The notes under the pieces were generated by a model. It made no database searches and was not told where the DNA came from. It saw nothing but the letters and a program-made list of their open reading frames with translations. From Amborella trichopoda (Eukaryota > Streptophyta > Magnoliopsida > Amborellales > Amborellaceae): 64,000 nucleotides of DNA. This document shows positions 22,301-34,711 of this stretch, piece after piece. The position numbers were made by a program, and so were the translations under genes. The DNA is taken from NCBI RefSeq assembly GCF_000471905.2, contig NW_006500347.1, positions 368,782-432,781 on the forward strand, read 5' to 3'. The number at the start of each line of letters is the position of its first letter. Position 1 is the first letter of the stretch.

Positions 22301-25300
22301 CACTGGGTCAAACCTGAAACTCTACCAGGTTGACCTGACCCACAATGCCAGCTCGTGAATATGGCCATTAACTTAGCCTATTTAATCGGGCATCCATTTT
22401 CTTGTCTACAGTATAGCATCTTTAATATTCTTTGCTCCCCAACTAATGGTATGTGGCAACTCATAATTATCACTTTCTAACGTAGTGTACTTTAAATTGT
22501 TATCACTTTTACAGTAGGATAGGATTAAATTTATACCAATGTTTCCCTTATCATCATATGTTTTCTTGCTACTGCCAACCCGAAACGCGGGTGGCAATAT
22601 CACAGCAGAAATTCCACCAAGTATGCTTAAAACAAAAACATGCCTACCGTATTTGATCCCCTATTATATGACACATAGGTCATCCCCTGTTATATTACAC
22701 AGAGATGGTACTTTTTGGAGGATCATCTATATAGTTACCTACCCAAAAGTAAATACCATCGCATATTTAATTTAGGCATATTGATAGCTATACTGCTTCT
22801 AACATCTGGGATGCACTTTCTATAGGTCTGCACCCCTAGTTATTGAACTAGGGATGCAGCCTATAGTTGCCAGGATCTCCCAACCTAGGCAGTGATCCCA
22901 CTCCAGAATCTCGCTTCTACTCACTAGCAAAGGGACCTGCATGGGACCTTGATTATTAAATTATGGGATCTCAATATACACCTTAAAGACCAAAGACAAT
23001 CATCAGTCACTGATGATTTTCTTCTTTTCTTTTTTATAATAAGTAAGCCATGCGGCCATACTTTTAATATAGTTGCATTCTTACTGGTTACAAATAAAGA
23101 GATATATACTTTAAAGAGTATATATAAACCTAGACTATATTTGCCTTTTATGGTTGGAAGCAAGATCCTCAAAAGGTTGATTGACATCCCAAATTGGGAT
23201 CGAGATCCCTAATATTTGGTGATTTCAATCCTTAATACATGCGTTGTATGGACAAACCTCTCAACCATAGGGATCTTTTAGTCTTTCACAATTTCTCCTC
23301 CTGCACTCAACAACTATGCCGCAGCCATCGGCACTATCCATTTATTTGGATGACTTAGACTTTGCACATTACCCATTAAGGAAAACTGGTTCTCTCTTTC
23401 TTTTCAACCACAATCTTCTTACTCTCTAAACGTCTACCCCTCTATCAAACATTTCTCAGTGAACATCACCTCTAGTTCTTTTCTAGGGTTTCTCCCTTCT
23501 CTGTGAGTTTTTCTACAGTTCTCCCATATTTCGAGAAATTCTCCAGTGTTTTTCCCTTTTATTAGAGTCTGTAAGTGATCTTCTTATTTAATTCTTTAAT
23601 AATGTCCTTGCTGTTTCATCATACCGAGATAGAACTTGGAGTTTCATTCTTTGTCAGATCGATTGAAGAAATCCAGATTTTGCTGGAGATAGGCCAGAAA
23701 TTGAACCAGATGCCTCTTCTTCAATTGTCATTCCAATCCAATTTCAATAAAAAAGCATGTTGGTTTTTTTTTTTCTGAATATATATTTTTTGCTTGGTTT
23801 TCTTTTTGTTTTCTGCTTCTTTCCTTGTTATTGGAGAATTTGGATTTTTTATGAAATTGATTTATGTGAGCCTGCCATGGTTTTTTTAGTCCAAAATAGG
23901 AGATGGATTTTGGCGAATTTAATTGTTGGAGGGGGACAGAGAGGGTTTTAGTCTCTGACTTTTATTGTTTACATGATTTTATAATCAAAATTTCAGTCAT
24001 GAATTGAATTTTGAGAGAATGGATCTCACATATTGCATTGATTTTCTCTGTGTGTGTGTGTATATGGAAAATGCTGAGATTAGCCGACTAGCTCATATGA
24101 ACAGATGAGTCCAACGGCCTAGATTGAATTTGGGTTGATCTGACAATCACGACTTCATTTCGTATGTGAATTTTAATTTTTGTTTTACAAATCTAAAAAT
24201 AACTTGAAATTTTAGGCGTCTATTCTTCTCATCAAGACGCACCTAATAAAAATATTTAAAAAATAATTCGTAAAAAATAAATTGACCAAAATACACCCGA
24301 AACTTTTCAAGGGTATTTTGATCAATTTATTTCTTGAAAATTATGTTTTTTTGATATTTCTATTAGATTCTCCTATTTTTGAAAAACACATGCCTAAAAT
24401 TTCAAGTTATTTGGATTTGTAGAAAAAAATTAAAATTAAAATACAGAATGGGGCCGTGACCGTTAGATCGGCCCGGATTCAATCTGGGCTGTTGGGCTCA
24501 TATGTTCATATAAGCTAGTGGCTAATCTCAGCATTTTCNNNNNNNNNNNNNNNNNNNNNNNNNNNNNNNNNNNNNNNNNNNNNNNNNNNNNNNNNNNNNN
24601 NNNNNNNNNNNNNNNNNNNNNNNNNNNNNNNNNNNNNNNNNNNNNNNNNNNNNNNNNNNNNNNNNNNNNNNNNNNNNNNNNNNNNNNNNNNNNNNNNNNN
24701 NNNNNNNNNNNNNNNNNNNNNNNNNNNNNNNNNNNNNNNNNNNNNNNNNNNNNNNNNNNNNNNNNNNNNNNNNNNNNNNNNNNNNNNNNNNNNNNNNNNN
24801 NNNNNNNNNNNNNNNNNNNNNNNNNNNNNNNNNNNNNNNNNNNNNNNNNNNNNNNNNNNNNNNNNNNNNNNNNNNNNNNNNNNNNNNNNNNNNNNNNNNN
24901 NNNNNNNNNNNNNNNNNNNNNNNNNNNNNNNNNNNNNNNNNNNNGCAAGGGGTGTAGACCTCCATTCGGGCGGGGGGTTAAATTTTTTAAAAAACTTCAA
25001 AAAAAATGACATTTTCAAAGGTGGGAAAAGGTGGCTAGTATGGGGATTCGAACCTAGTCGGGTTGAACTTTAGGTGGTACTACTAGCCAAAAAGACACTT
25101 CGGCACATTTAATTTAGATTCGATGTATTAATAGAATTAAACTAAAAAAAAATATGATGTACACAACTGACTTGCCCAAAACTCGCCTCGCCTATAGGAA
25201 AGATCCTAATGCCCTTGAATTTAAAATAAAATTAATCGTGTCCATCATGCATGCATAAGTCCAGATGCCGAATATTTCATGCATTCGGATTGCATTGTCC

Positions 25301-27972
25301 AAACATTTCGAGAAAAAAAAAGGGAAAGCTACAAATTTGAAAGATACAGGAGTACGTTCAAGATCTCATTATAAAAAGAAAGCCTAGTATTATTCAAACT
25401 CCAATTTAGTGGTACATGAAAAGCCATGCAGACCTGAATGCTACGTCACACCTGTGTACAGTGCACTACAAACATCAGATCTATCCTTGCACGAGATGAA
25501 AATTTAACCCTCATGCACATAATGCACAATTTATAAGGGATTGGACGCACATCCTCAAACATATAGACAATGGGATAGCAAAGAACAATGTACTAACCGT
25601 TGTTGCAGCAGGTTTGTCAAGAACAACATATGACTCAGTCTCTGCAATGACTCTTGATCTCCAATCAATTTCATAGCATCTGAATTGAGAACACAAAATT
25701 AATTCACATCATGCTCGATATGTAATTACTCTATATCGGATAAAACAACAACTAAACAAGATAACTGCTTCACGAAAACAGGGGCTAATTGTTGTAATCA
25801 ATTACACATAGAACTCAACCAATACAACATCAACATCTCATATATATAAAGTAGTTTTGATTCAGTTACCTCGGAAACCGCTTTGGGTGAACATATACTC
25901 GTAGATAAGTCCCCTCTTCCACAAATTCATTAGCATGCGTTATCCTAAAAGTCTTTTGTGCTTCCCTTACAGTTTTCCCTTTGAGAGATGCACGCTTCCT
26001 CAAAACCGATCGTGCAGTCGCTTCTTTGAACAATTTCACCTGCTCAGGGGTGGCACTTGGAGGAGGCTCAGGGGATACCAATGCATAATAAACTGCTCCA
26101 AAATGGATGAGATCTGCAACAAACCTTCACATGTATTATAACTTTAGACTCCTCAATTCAACAAGATAAACTTTTTTTTTTTTAGTATTGTTCAATAAAA
26201 TAAACTTTTGGGCTGAAAACTAAACCTTGAACAAAAATGATATCGATCATTATTCGTTAGCTCCTGAAGAGTGAGGATTTCAAACTTACAAAGTGGGGAG
26301 GTCCAAAGCTTTGCATATATAGTCAAGAACAGGCCCTCCCTCTGAGACTATTAGGTGTTCAATCCTTGGTGGTCCATTTTTTGATGGGCACGGAAGTAGG
26401 CTAGTGTAGCCAGGATAGCTGTAATACAAGGCTTTTAGTTTGGGTACTAAGGATTGTTTAAAAGTAACCAAATGTTCTAAATTTGGAGTATAAATAAATG
26501 TTCATGTAAATTTGCAAATGCTCATTTCTAGCATTAATGAAACCATAAAATAGATAGGACCCCGTGATAAAGATTTAGTAATATGACCTATGAAAAGGAA
26601 TATTAAAAGGATGGAAAAAGTAGTTTTTGAAGCATGTGGTTTTATACATCTTTACTTCCCAATGACAATTTAAGAAATACACAACATTTGAATCAAGCCA
26701 TAGACTTCATGTAAAAGGTTCTTATTGAAAGAAGTAAAAAGAACACGAGATAACCCAATAACAATAAAGACTGTTGTTTCTATATCGAGAATACATAGGA
26801 AGATGCAACCTCAGCAACGCCATTGTTTGCGTCCCAATTATGAGGATTTCAACAAATACAGAACATTTGAGTCAAGCCATAGACTTCATGTATAAGGTAC
26901 TTAATGCAGTAAAAAGAGTACGAGATTAACTCAATAACAATAAAGACTGTTGTTTGTATATCGAGAACACATTGGAAGATACAATCTCAGCAAACCTATT
27001 ATCTATCACTTGTTACATTCATGTCAGAATGGGAACATGAGCATCCTTGCTCAGTGCACATATGGTCAAGTTATATGTTAAAATTAATCACAACTGTTAA
27101 TCGAATCTATATCATTTCCCTAGAGATCAAACTCAAACAACCGATTCGTCTGTAAAAAGAATAGATGAAGATAAAATCTGTAACTTTTAAGCACTAGAAA
27201 AACTCAATGCACAAGCTATGGCAGTTGGCGTCTAGGTTTGCATATGCTCTTGTCCGTCATGGGTTCTCATAAACTCAGCTTTGAGTTAGAAAATCAATAA
27301 AACCGAACTGAATAAACTAGCTGTATTCCATAATTCAAATGCCCAGGTACATAAATATGTGTCCTACATCAACCCACATTCTAGTTCACATACCCAGCTG
27401 CATTAAAAAATGTATACCAAATAAACTCACATTCAAATTCCATTACCCTGCAACAATGGCCACTACAAATATTATACTGTATCAATAGTCACCATAAATA
27501 CCGCTCCCATACAAAGCATCCTGCTTTAAGAGAATCACCATTCATATCGAGATTTCCATTAAATGTTAGTAATAATGGGCAAAACAGAGCCGGAAATTTA
27601 ACTAAGAAAACCCAAAGTAATATTTTCTCTTTTGTTTGACATTTTCATGGAACCCAAAATTTAATTTCTAAGAAAATTGGAACAAAAAGAAGGACAAGAA
27701 AGAAAAAAAAAAGAACAGAAATGAGAAAGGAAATACACGTTGGATGGAGAAGTGCTGATTGTAGTATTGGCCTGTGTAATTGAGGTAGAACCAACCAGTC
27801 TTTTGGTGAAGCTCCAAGAGCATGGTGCAGGGCGGTATGAATGAGTGAGAAACTGGGCAGTGACTTTAGTGAGAGAAAGCGATCTTGGGGTCACTATTTG
27901 CCTCCAATTTGAGGACCACACGGAGGTGATCAAGTGAGAGAAGAGGAGAGAAGAAGAATTCAGAGTGCCCAT
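13371..27972 (-). CDS. RNA pseudouridine synthase, chloroplast type (RPU6-like)
   Basis: Minus-strand exons, 5' to 3': 27972-27737, 26418-26290, 26124-25870, 25679-25598, 17041-16926, 16837-16783, 16646-16535, 14074-13905, 13649-13371. Joins are GT..AG and in phase, giving 477 residues, close to the Arabidopsis protein At4g21770 as I recall it. Residues 1-70 are Ser/Thr-rich and poor in acids, as in a chloroplast transit peptide. The block ending GTYLRVYVHPKRFPR fits an S4-like RNA-binding segment; the RluA-type catalytic domain follows. The catalytic Asp is in HQIDNCTEG (D267), where bacterial RluA enzymes have HRLD; the HQID form is typical of this plant subfamily. THQIRAQLAACGAP (from residue 383) is the conserved C-terminal motif. 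The enzyme should isomerise uridine to pseudouridine in organellar RNA; the target is unknown. The next in-frame upstream codon that could start is a TTG, so ATG at 27972 is chosen. Intron 4 is 8.6 kb. Confidence 0.92.
14253..14748. repeat. Two 248-bp tandem repeats in an intron of the pseudouridine synthase gene
   Basis: Copies at about 14253-14500 and 14501-14748 are nearly identical ('caccaaaacaaattcaaag' starts at 14281 and 14529). They lie in the intron between exons 7 and 8. The near identity implies recent duplication or a possible assembly artefact. Confidence 0.9.
14766..14996. mobile_element. MITE-4 copy in the pseudouridine synthase intron
   Basis: 231 bp with inverted ends carrying GTATACAATGAGACCATTTAC. 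It is flanked by imperfect 9-bp repeats TAACTTAAA (14757-14765) and TACTTTAAA (14997-15005). Relatives are at 34974 and 42482. Confidence 0.75.
15821..15878 (+). mobile_element. Probable 3' tail of an RTE-type LINE
   Basis: 'tagccgaccccaattaattgg' followed by 'aaggct' and an ATG/ATC microsatellite. From memory, plant RTE-clade LINEs end in such a motif plus a simple repeat. A second tail of the same kind is at 45371. The 5' extent cannot be seen. Confidence 0.4.
17042..24066. other. Long intron 4 of the pseudouridine synthase gene, mostly unassigned
   Basis: About 7 kb of AT-rich sequence without recognisable exons on either strand. It holds a 74-bp tandem duplication at 18999-19146 and a segment at 19930-20220 with a longer open frame on each strand that matches no family I know. 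A pyrimidine-rich stretch with leader-like features lies at 23320-23580. Much of it is likely decayed transposon sequence. Confidence 0.5.
18999..19146. repeat. Two 74-bp tandem repeats
   Basis: 'cttactcctgttaataatg' occurs at 18999 and 19073, and each copy continues through 'aaacataaataattgattt' with only a few differences. Confidence 0.9.
24067..24538. repeat. Foldback element ending at the first assembly gap
   Basis: The left arm starts 'gaaaatgctgagattagcc' and the right arm is its mirror, ending 'ctaatctcagcattttc' at the last base before the N run. The arms continue inward with matching 'aacttgaaattttaggc' and 'gaccaaaatac..ggtattttgatc' blocks, so nearly the whole 470 bp folds into one hairpin. 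No coding sequence. Confidence 0.85.
24539..24944. other. Assembly gap (N)
   Basis: 406 unknown bases within intron 4 of the pseudouridine synthase gene. The left flank is the end of a long hairpin, which may explain the failed assembly. Confidence 0.99.
24945..25597. other. End of intron 4, no recognised element
   Basis: AT-rich sequence between the gap and exon 4. It contains a GGATTCGAACC word near 25042 that resembles a B box, but no tRNA fold around it. Confidence 0.5.
26670..27000. repeat. Two 179-bp tandem repeats in intron 1 of the pseudouridine synthase gene
   Basis: 'caagccatagacttcatgta' occurs at 26694 and 26873. Each copy continues with 'aataacaataaagactgttg' and 'tatatcgagaa', with scattered differences and small deletions in the second copy. 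Confidence 0.85.
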
Positions 27973-28161
27973 TTGTCCCTCCCTATAAACTGAACTCAGA
28001 GAGCCCCTAGAACTGAGCCAAGAGAGAGAGAGAGAGATGATCCACAAGCTCAATGAGTGAATTTAAATTTAGGGAATGCTCCCACTGAATAGTGCGTTGA
28101 ATCCTCACTGTGCAATGTGGATGGAACGGTGATGGGAAGCGAGGTAGACCCAAGTCTAGGG

Positions 28162-28168
28162 TTATATA
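28162..28168 (-). promoter_or_regulatory. TATA box of the pseudouridine synthase gene
   Basis: TATATAA read on the minus strand, about 190 bp upstream of the ATG at 27972. Transcription would start near 28135, followed by a CT-rich leader around 28025-28040. Assigned on position only. Confidence 0.5.
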
Positions 28169-28230
28169 AGATGCATTGCGGATCGAAACTTGTGACAGTC
28201 TATCATATGAATGATCAAATAATATAAAAA

Positions 28231-28526
28231 AACGATCATTTCTACGAGTCTATGTAGAAATGAGTTCTCTTAAAACTCTGTTTTTGAGATGGATTTTTTT
28301 TACTTAATTTTTAACGACATATAATCTCTAACACGGAGATCACGAAAATAATAAATAAATAAAATTTAAAAATTAAAACGATAGTTTTATAAAAAAAACA
28401 TTTGGACTATTAATTGCAATTGTTGTTAGATAAACAACCTATTTACATCTATTTTTAAAATGAATGCTTTATACCTAGGGGACATGTATGTATAAATCCA
28501 TCCCCCTACTCATGAAACAATTTTCC
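28231..28526 (+). mobile_element. MITE-2 copy in the promoter-proximal region of the pseudouridine synthase gene
   Basis: Carries the family interior ('tatgtagaaatgag', 'ttttaacgacatataatctc', 'ggagatcac') and ends 'actcatgaaacaattttcc'. It begins about 65 bp upstream of the proposed TATA box, so it could carry part of the promoter. No clear target duplication is visible. Confidence 0.65.
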
Positions 28527-30115
28527 ATACCAGAATTAGTCCTTAAAGATGGTTTAGTTTATACGTTATTTTGGACTGCCCATTTCAAGATTATCAAATC
28601 AGCAGATTCTTTTGGAGCTCTAAATTTATGGGTTTGTTGAGGTGGATATGGATTTGTAGTGATTTAGAATAAATCAAGTCTCAATCTAGCAACCAACCCA
28701 AAGGTAATTAGAAAATAAAAAACAAAAAACCTCAAACACTCTACATGTATCTGAAAATAGAACATATGTAGATTGAATAGAGACCATCAAATCTTTAGAT
28801 GTTAGATACGAGTGTTTAAAAACTCAAAAAAAGATATATACAAAATAAGCATTTGTTGATTCTTAGGTAGATTTCATAATTTCATATTGAAAAAAGATCT
28901 CTTGAAGTAGCTCGTTGGCCAGCTCTGTGTGCTCTTGCATGAATATGCCATATGCATTCATTTGATAGGAAAAGTTTAATAGGATTGTCTATAAAGATAC
29001 CATTTATCTTTTGTACATGGAGATCATTATAACCGTCATAGTGGAGCACGTTAATGGAAGCTTAGTGAGGGAGACTCTTTGATATGCTAAAAACCCCAAC
29101 GATTATAAGAAATGTTCTTACGAAATCAGCGAAGAAACAGTAATGAAGGCAAATCACCAATGAAACTATAGGAGGTTTTGTGTGTGAATCTTTGAATTGG
29201 ATGGTATCACCACTATCGACATATAATGCCAGCAATAATGTATCTTTAAGAGATGGTTGAATCTTTGAATTGGATTGTATCACCAGTATCAGAGGGTGAA
29301 CTCACTTTTTTGTTGCCCATTTCTTTTTTACTGCAAATGCTTGAAATTTCCATTGGTAAAACGTCCTTCACAACAGTAAATGTAGTGTCCATTAAGGCAA
29401 GTTATTGATCATTTGTTTTTGCCCTGAAATTCATCAAATCTGTGTGCTCCGAAGGTTCTGCCTTAACCTTGGATGATGTGCTTCAAAATAACTGTACCTT
29501 CAAACATTCCTATTTTCTTATTTTGGTTGATGTTTCTCTTTGAATTCACAGTGATTTCTTTCTCTCGACTTTGTATCTGGAGTTCTGGACTAGCTATTAC
29601 TCTGAAATTCGAGTATTAATTCTATTGATTTTATCGTGATTTGTTTTAAATTGATGCATTTCATTTCTCTACTAATTTGAACGCAAATTTATACGAATAA
29701 TTGTTAATTGTGATTCTAGAAGAGTTTTTGAGCGTACAACTAGAAATATCAAAAGGTGTTCAATCGAACTATTTGTACACCTAGTATACTCCCTTGAACC
29801 CAATGAAATATTGGTTCCCATACTCAAGCTGTGGGTGTTCAATACTTCGGCAAAAATGACACCATCTCATACTCCAAGTTAGTAGTAAAAATGGAAAACC
29901 AAAAGCTACAATGCAAGTGCAGCTCCAGTGCAAATATAAATCCAATTCTAGAACATGCTCAGTCCTGGTACAACTTCAGTTGTGGCACATCTTTAGAGCA
30001 AGTACAACCGGCGCAAGTACGGCCCCATACAAGTATAGCTCGTGTTAAGTAGAACCCTAGTGCAAGTGTGGATATGGTGGTAGCACAACAGCAGTTAAAT
30101 ACAAGGATTTCAAAA
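28527..30115. other. Intergenic DNA, unassigned
   Basis: No gene recognised. A 73-bp near-tandem repeat occurs at about 29180-29290 ('tgaatctttgaattggat' at 29185 and 29258). The sequence around 29560-30100 has no LTR borders or protein similarity that I can identify. Confidence 0.5.
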
Positions 30116-30400
30116 GGAAAATTGTTTTAGGCGGGCTGGATCGCATTTCTACAATTATCGGTCCAGAGGTATAAAGCATCCATCTTAAAGATGGATGCAA
30201 ATAGGTTGTCTAACGGTTCAAATATTTTTTTAATATAATTATTATTTTTAGTTTTCAAAAAAAAAAATTCATATTCATGATCTCTATGTTAAAGATTATA
30301 TATTATCTAAAAATTAGAATCAAATTATATTTCAAATATATATTTATTGCCATGCCTGCATTTCGACAATATGCGGGATGGCCGCAGAGAAACCATGTCC
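30116..30400 (-). mobile_element. MITE-2 copy
   Basis: 285 bp in the opposite orientation to the 6264 copy, from GGAAAATTGTTTTAGGCGGG to 'gcagagaaaccatgtcc'. The 9-bp flanks ATTTCAAAA and AATTTAAAA are only weakly alike, so the target duplication is uncertain. Confidence 0.7.
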
Positions 30401-30411
30401 AATTTAAAATA

Positions 30412-30736
30412 AGAACATGGTTTACATGAGTTCATGTAGAAATGAGTCCCATCTTAAAAATCTATTTTTAGGATGGATTTCTAAACGCAATTTTTAAGGG
30501 CATATAATCTCTAATATGGAGATTATGAATATGAAAAAATCAAAAAATAACAATTTTATGAATAAAACTTTTAGACCGTTATTTCAATTGCCTGGGAAAA
30601 ACTTAACTTTTAGACCGTTAGTTTCAATTGCTTGGGATCGCAAATATAGAAATGCATCGGAGGATGCAATTGTAGAAATGTGTTGATGAATGCAAATATA
30701 GAAATGTGTCCTCCAATGCATAGACCAAACAATTTT
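30412..30736 (+). mobile_element. MITE-2 copy, adjacent and inverted relative to the previous one
   Basis: Forward copy with 'catgtagaaatgagtccc' and 'atctctaatatggagattatg'. Its right part is rearranged: the 'cttttagaccgtta' block appears twice (30568 and 30607). Confidence 0.65.
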
Positions 30737-30937
30737 CTTTGTAATAAAAACCGCCTAAGGGTAAAAGTGAAAAATGGAAAAAAAAAAATGGACAAAAAAA
30801 AATTGAATCATCACATAATAGTAAAAACTCCATAATTATTCCAAGTAATTTCCCTTTCTTAAAATCCACTTGCAGCCAAAATGAAACTACTTTTGCTTCT
30901 TGAGAAAATACTTAAAAATATGAAACAAAAAAATGTT

Positions 30938-31342
30938 TGGGTCTTGTTTGTATAGGGCCGAGGCTCTAAACAATCAAAACATGGTGCACCTTTAAATATT
31001 GCCAAAATACGTTGTTTTAATATTAGAAATCTTTATGATGGCCTAAAATTTTATTTTTATGTCTAATAATAAAAATTAAAGTTAAAAAATAGTGTAGATC
31101 AAGCAGATCTATGAACTCTTGAAAATCTTGAAAATTGACAGTCTAGATAGTACATTACAACATGCATTATTTTCAATGCTTAAACTTCTTCTTTTTTTTT
31201 TCTCTTGTCCCTATATCTTGAGGTTGAGATGATGAAATTGAAGGGTTTTCAACATCAAAATAACTTTTTTTAGTGAATTTTAATGTTTGAACTGCGCCTT
31301 AATTTGATTATTTAGAGCCTCACACTTATATGAACTTTTTCA
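30938..31342 (+). mobile_element. MITE-3 copy
   Basis: Ends carry 'tatagggccgaggctctaaacaatc' on the left and the mirrored 'gattatttagagcctcac' on the right. The interior phrase 'gtgtagatcaagcagatct' is shared with the other MITE-3 copies. Confidence 0.7.
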
Positions 31343-31377
31343 AAAATGTTTTAATTCAACTAGCTAAAGTAAAAGTG

Positions 31378-31882
31378 AAAGCTTTCTATCTTCCCCTACA
31401 ACATAGAAGTTCTATGTTCCCCTTTATCCAACCATCCATTTTTTAATGGAGGGCTAAGATTGCTTCAATCACAATGTCACGTCTCTACACTGTTTTATTT
31501 TTAATTTTTTTCTATAAACTGTTTTGACACCAAATTTTGGAAGGCCATTCCTATATTGAACTCGCACTAACGAAAAATATAAAAAAAATATTTTCAATAA
31601 AATAAAATTACCAAAATACCTTGAAAATTTTAAGGGGTATTTCGGTCATTATTTTTATCGAAAAATTATTGTTAATATTTTTTATAGGTACACCCCAATG
31701 AGAAGATGGCGCGTACCAATTTTCATATTAAAAAACATGGTATTATGAAAACTAAAAATAAAATATTTTGAGATGTAGAATCTAAGATCAAACGCTGAGT
31801 GTCTATCTTGATAAAAAATGAAGAGCTGGATGGTAGGGAGAGGAGAACATAGAACTTCTATGTAGGGGAACTTTCCCAAACT
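31378..31882. repeat. Foldback element of about 500 bp
   Basis: Inverted arms: 'cccctacaacatagaagttctatgttcccc' begins near 31394 and its mirror lies near 31840-31870. The centre holds a second inverted pair, 'aataaaattaccaaaatacc' and 'ggggtatttcggtcattatt'. The organisation is like the foldback at 24067, but the outer sequence differs. No coding capacity. Confidence 0.7.
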
Positions 31883-33964
31883 AAAAACCCAAAAACATTT
31901 GAGATTCGTTGGCATTGGCGGGGGCCGCACGAATCATAGCCGTGCATTCCCCCACTTGAGAAGATGCTAAGGAGACCCGCCCTCTAAAGCAATCGAAACA
32001 TGTGGGTCTGCTCATGTATTAGACGTCCATCTTCCATAAATCAAGGGCTTAAAAGTTAAAACCCTCCTTCAACCAACTTAAATAAAGTTTATAGCCTTTG
32101 ATTTCAAACTAAAGAATTTAGAATTATTATGTGTTGATGAATATAGAATAGAGACAGGAAATAAAGTCGTTTAATCCCTTGAACTCACTAACAGAAGGCT
32201 TATCGTTATGCTCGTAAATAGGCTCACTTAACGGCGACCCTATTTGGCACACAACCGCCTCCATCCTAACTCTTTCTGTAACTTTCGACTATTCTGGGTA
32301 TAGCAAGATGTCATTTTGGCAGGCTTTGATCCCCGCATAGTGTAGGCTTAGTCGTTGAAGCAATAAGACTTAAAAGTAAAGAACTATTTGTTTGGTCCCG
32401 GAAGCAAACTTGTGCTGTTTCCAAAAGCACTCGAGCAAAGAGCAACTTCTGCCACAGGCGCGAGTGCTTTGATTGTTTGGATCTACCTTTCTTGCCATCA
32501 ATGAATTAGTGCAATTCAAAACTGTTTAATTTCAACTTTCCCGCAAAAAAATTACTTTAAATTGTTAAAATAATCGAAATATCTCTCACAGATTTCACGA
32601 CAACTATAACAGGAGCGACCAATTTTTTGCCCAAGTAATTCTACTTCACCCAACTCTGTACCTTTTGTATTTTTCTGATTATGATCTCAGTTCTAGCTAA
32701 TGGAAGTGTAAGTTTTATCCATGATAATAGTGCAAAACATGCTTTCATTATGACTAAATAGAAGTAGATGAATATTCACTATGGTTAAGAGATTTCACTC
32801 TCTATTTGCGTCAAGTAAGATTGTAATTTGATTCACCCAAAAACAAAAAAGAAAAAAAAAATATTGGACTTTGAAAATTATCCATGCAAATCTTGGATTA
32901 AAAGCTATAAAGGTCCCAAAACCCCTACTAAAGATACAAAGATATAAGTCCATTTTTTAGTTTAAAAAACTAGATTTGGAGCTCTTAAAATGATACAAAT
33001 CTTATAGGTTTTGGGTCCATTGAAATTGATGGTCTAAATCAAATGTTGAGATAGAAATCAAGATGGAGCATTTTTATGGGCTTTCATAAAGTTTTTCAAG
33101 ATCTCAATCCTCGATGGCAAGTCTTTATTTTTGGCCCTCAATCTATGTAACATAGACATACATATCGGATTTTTTGTGCCTGTCAACACATCAAGAAAGC
33201 GATGCTTTTATTTGACACTTTAGAAACTTGAACCCTTCATATGGATATTTGTTCTTGAAATTTCACCATAAAAATGCTTAAACTCGCGTAAAATCTCATC
33301 TCTATATTTTTTAAAATGACAAACAAGCACACCATTATTTGAATGGCTACTATTGAAATGAATATTTTTAACACCCGTATAGAGCCTGTGCCACAAGATT
33401 TGTCCTGAGGGTTAGGATGGGCCCGGGTACCATGGCTTGAGGGATGAACCGGGTAGTCCAAGGTGGGCTAGGGCTAGGGCTAGGGCTAGGCCACTTTTTT
33501 CTTACGTCTTTTTTCTCTTTTTTTCTTAGGTTTTATTTGGTCCAGTCCAGCCCAGCCCTAACATGTCCAAAGCTTGGCCAAGGGCTCTACAGCCCGGTCA
33601 AGGCTGGTCTAGGAGTGGTGCTATTGGGATTAGGGCCAAAGCTGATGGTCTAGCCCGGGCGCCCACCCGCTGCCACCTCTACCCGTGTTGATGTTGAAAG
33701 CTGACAACATAAAAAGGTTATTGGTTTTTTTTTTTTCAATGGTAAATAGAAGGTCATAATAAAGAATATGAGGAAAACTTGTTTGATCCAACAAACATCA
33801 TAATAAGGAAAGGAAAATGCAACGCATTTAATAATGAAAAAACACTGGCTGCTTTCTTACGATTCAGTCACCAGACAACAAATTAGGTTGAGAGGAAAGA
33901 GTGCCATGAAAATTGACCACTTCTAACAACTTGCCATACCTCTCTCCTACAAAGACCTTTTCCT
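31883..33964. other. Intergenic DNA with a GC-rich repeat block
   Basis: No gene recognised. 33400-33690 is a GC-rich block with 'ggctagggctagggctaggcc' and 'ccagcccagccc' words that resembles the sequence at 37346-37755 and 63425-63600. The rest is AT-rich and unassigned. Confidence 0.5.
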
Positions 33965-34395
33965 TGCACCTAATTATGGGTGAGGTGCCCACCTTAAACA
34001 ATCTAAGGCGGATCTTCAAACTTTGTCCAAATATGTATTTTTGGTATCGAAAACTTTTACCATGGTCTCAAAATCCACTTTTATCATTACTTATGAAATT
34101 TGAATCTCCAAAAATAATGTAGATCAAACATAAGTATAAATATTTGGACAGTTCGAGTTCGAGCATATCTATGAACACTTAAAGTCTTAAAAATAGATAG
34201 TCAAGTCAACTATAAAAAACTTGAAGTCCTGTTTTTTTTTGTCCTGTTTTTTTTTTTTTGTCATATCTAACATCTTGAAGTTGAGATAGTCAATTGATGA
34301 ATCTTCAAGCTTTGTAACAACCTTTTCTAATGGATTTTTTATGTGCACATTACTTCTATAGTATAAGGATTGACACCTCACATAAACTTGTTCTT
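33965..34395 (+). mobile_element. MITE-3 copy
   Basis: Shows 'gaggtgcccaccttaaacaatc' on the left and the mirrored end on the right, with 'aatgtagatcaaacataag' inside. The left end is slightly shortened compared with the family. Confidence 0.6.
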
Positions 34396-34711
34396 TTAAT
34401 TATTGAAAAGTTTATCGTCAGTTGGATCATATGAGTCCACCTTGATTTTGGATGTTTTATGGTTCAAAACCCATCCAAAATAACTACGAAGTGTATTTTT
34501 GGATTATATTTATAAATTACTCGAAAAGTAGCATAGATCTAATGATCTGTAAAAATAAATAAAATTAATAGGAAAAAATAAAATTAATAGTCCAAATAAA
34601 GTTAAAAATAACAAATTCACAATCATGGTGGTCGAAATTATTGATATATAAGATTTTAGATCCAAAATCCATATCTAATAACGACTATGAAAAGTGAATG
34701 CACAATAGGTG

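Noticed and set aside
24463..25018. Frames of 145-167 codons across the first gap
   Set aside because: Most codons are N, with no sequence support.
25036..25060. GGATTCGAACC word resembling a tRNA T-arm in reverse
   Set aside because: The surrounding sequence does not fold as a tRNA on either strand.
28043..28053. Upstream start for the pseudouridine synthase
   Set aside because: The codon is TTG, not ATG; the first in-frame ATG is at 27972.
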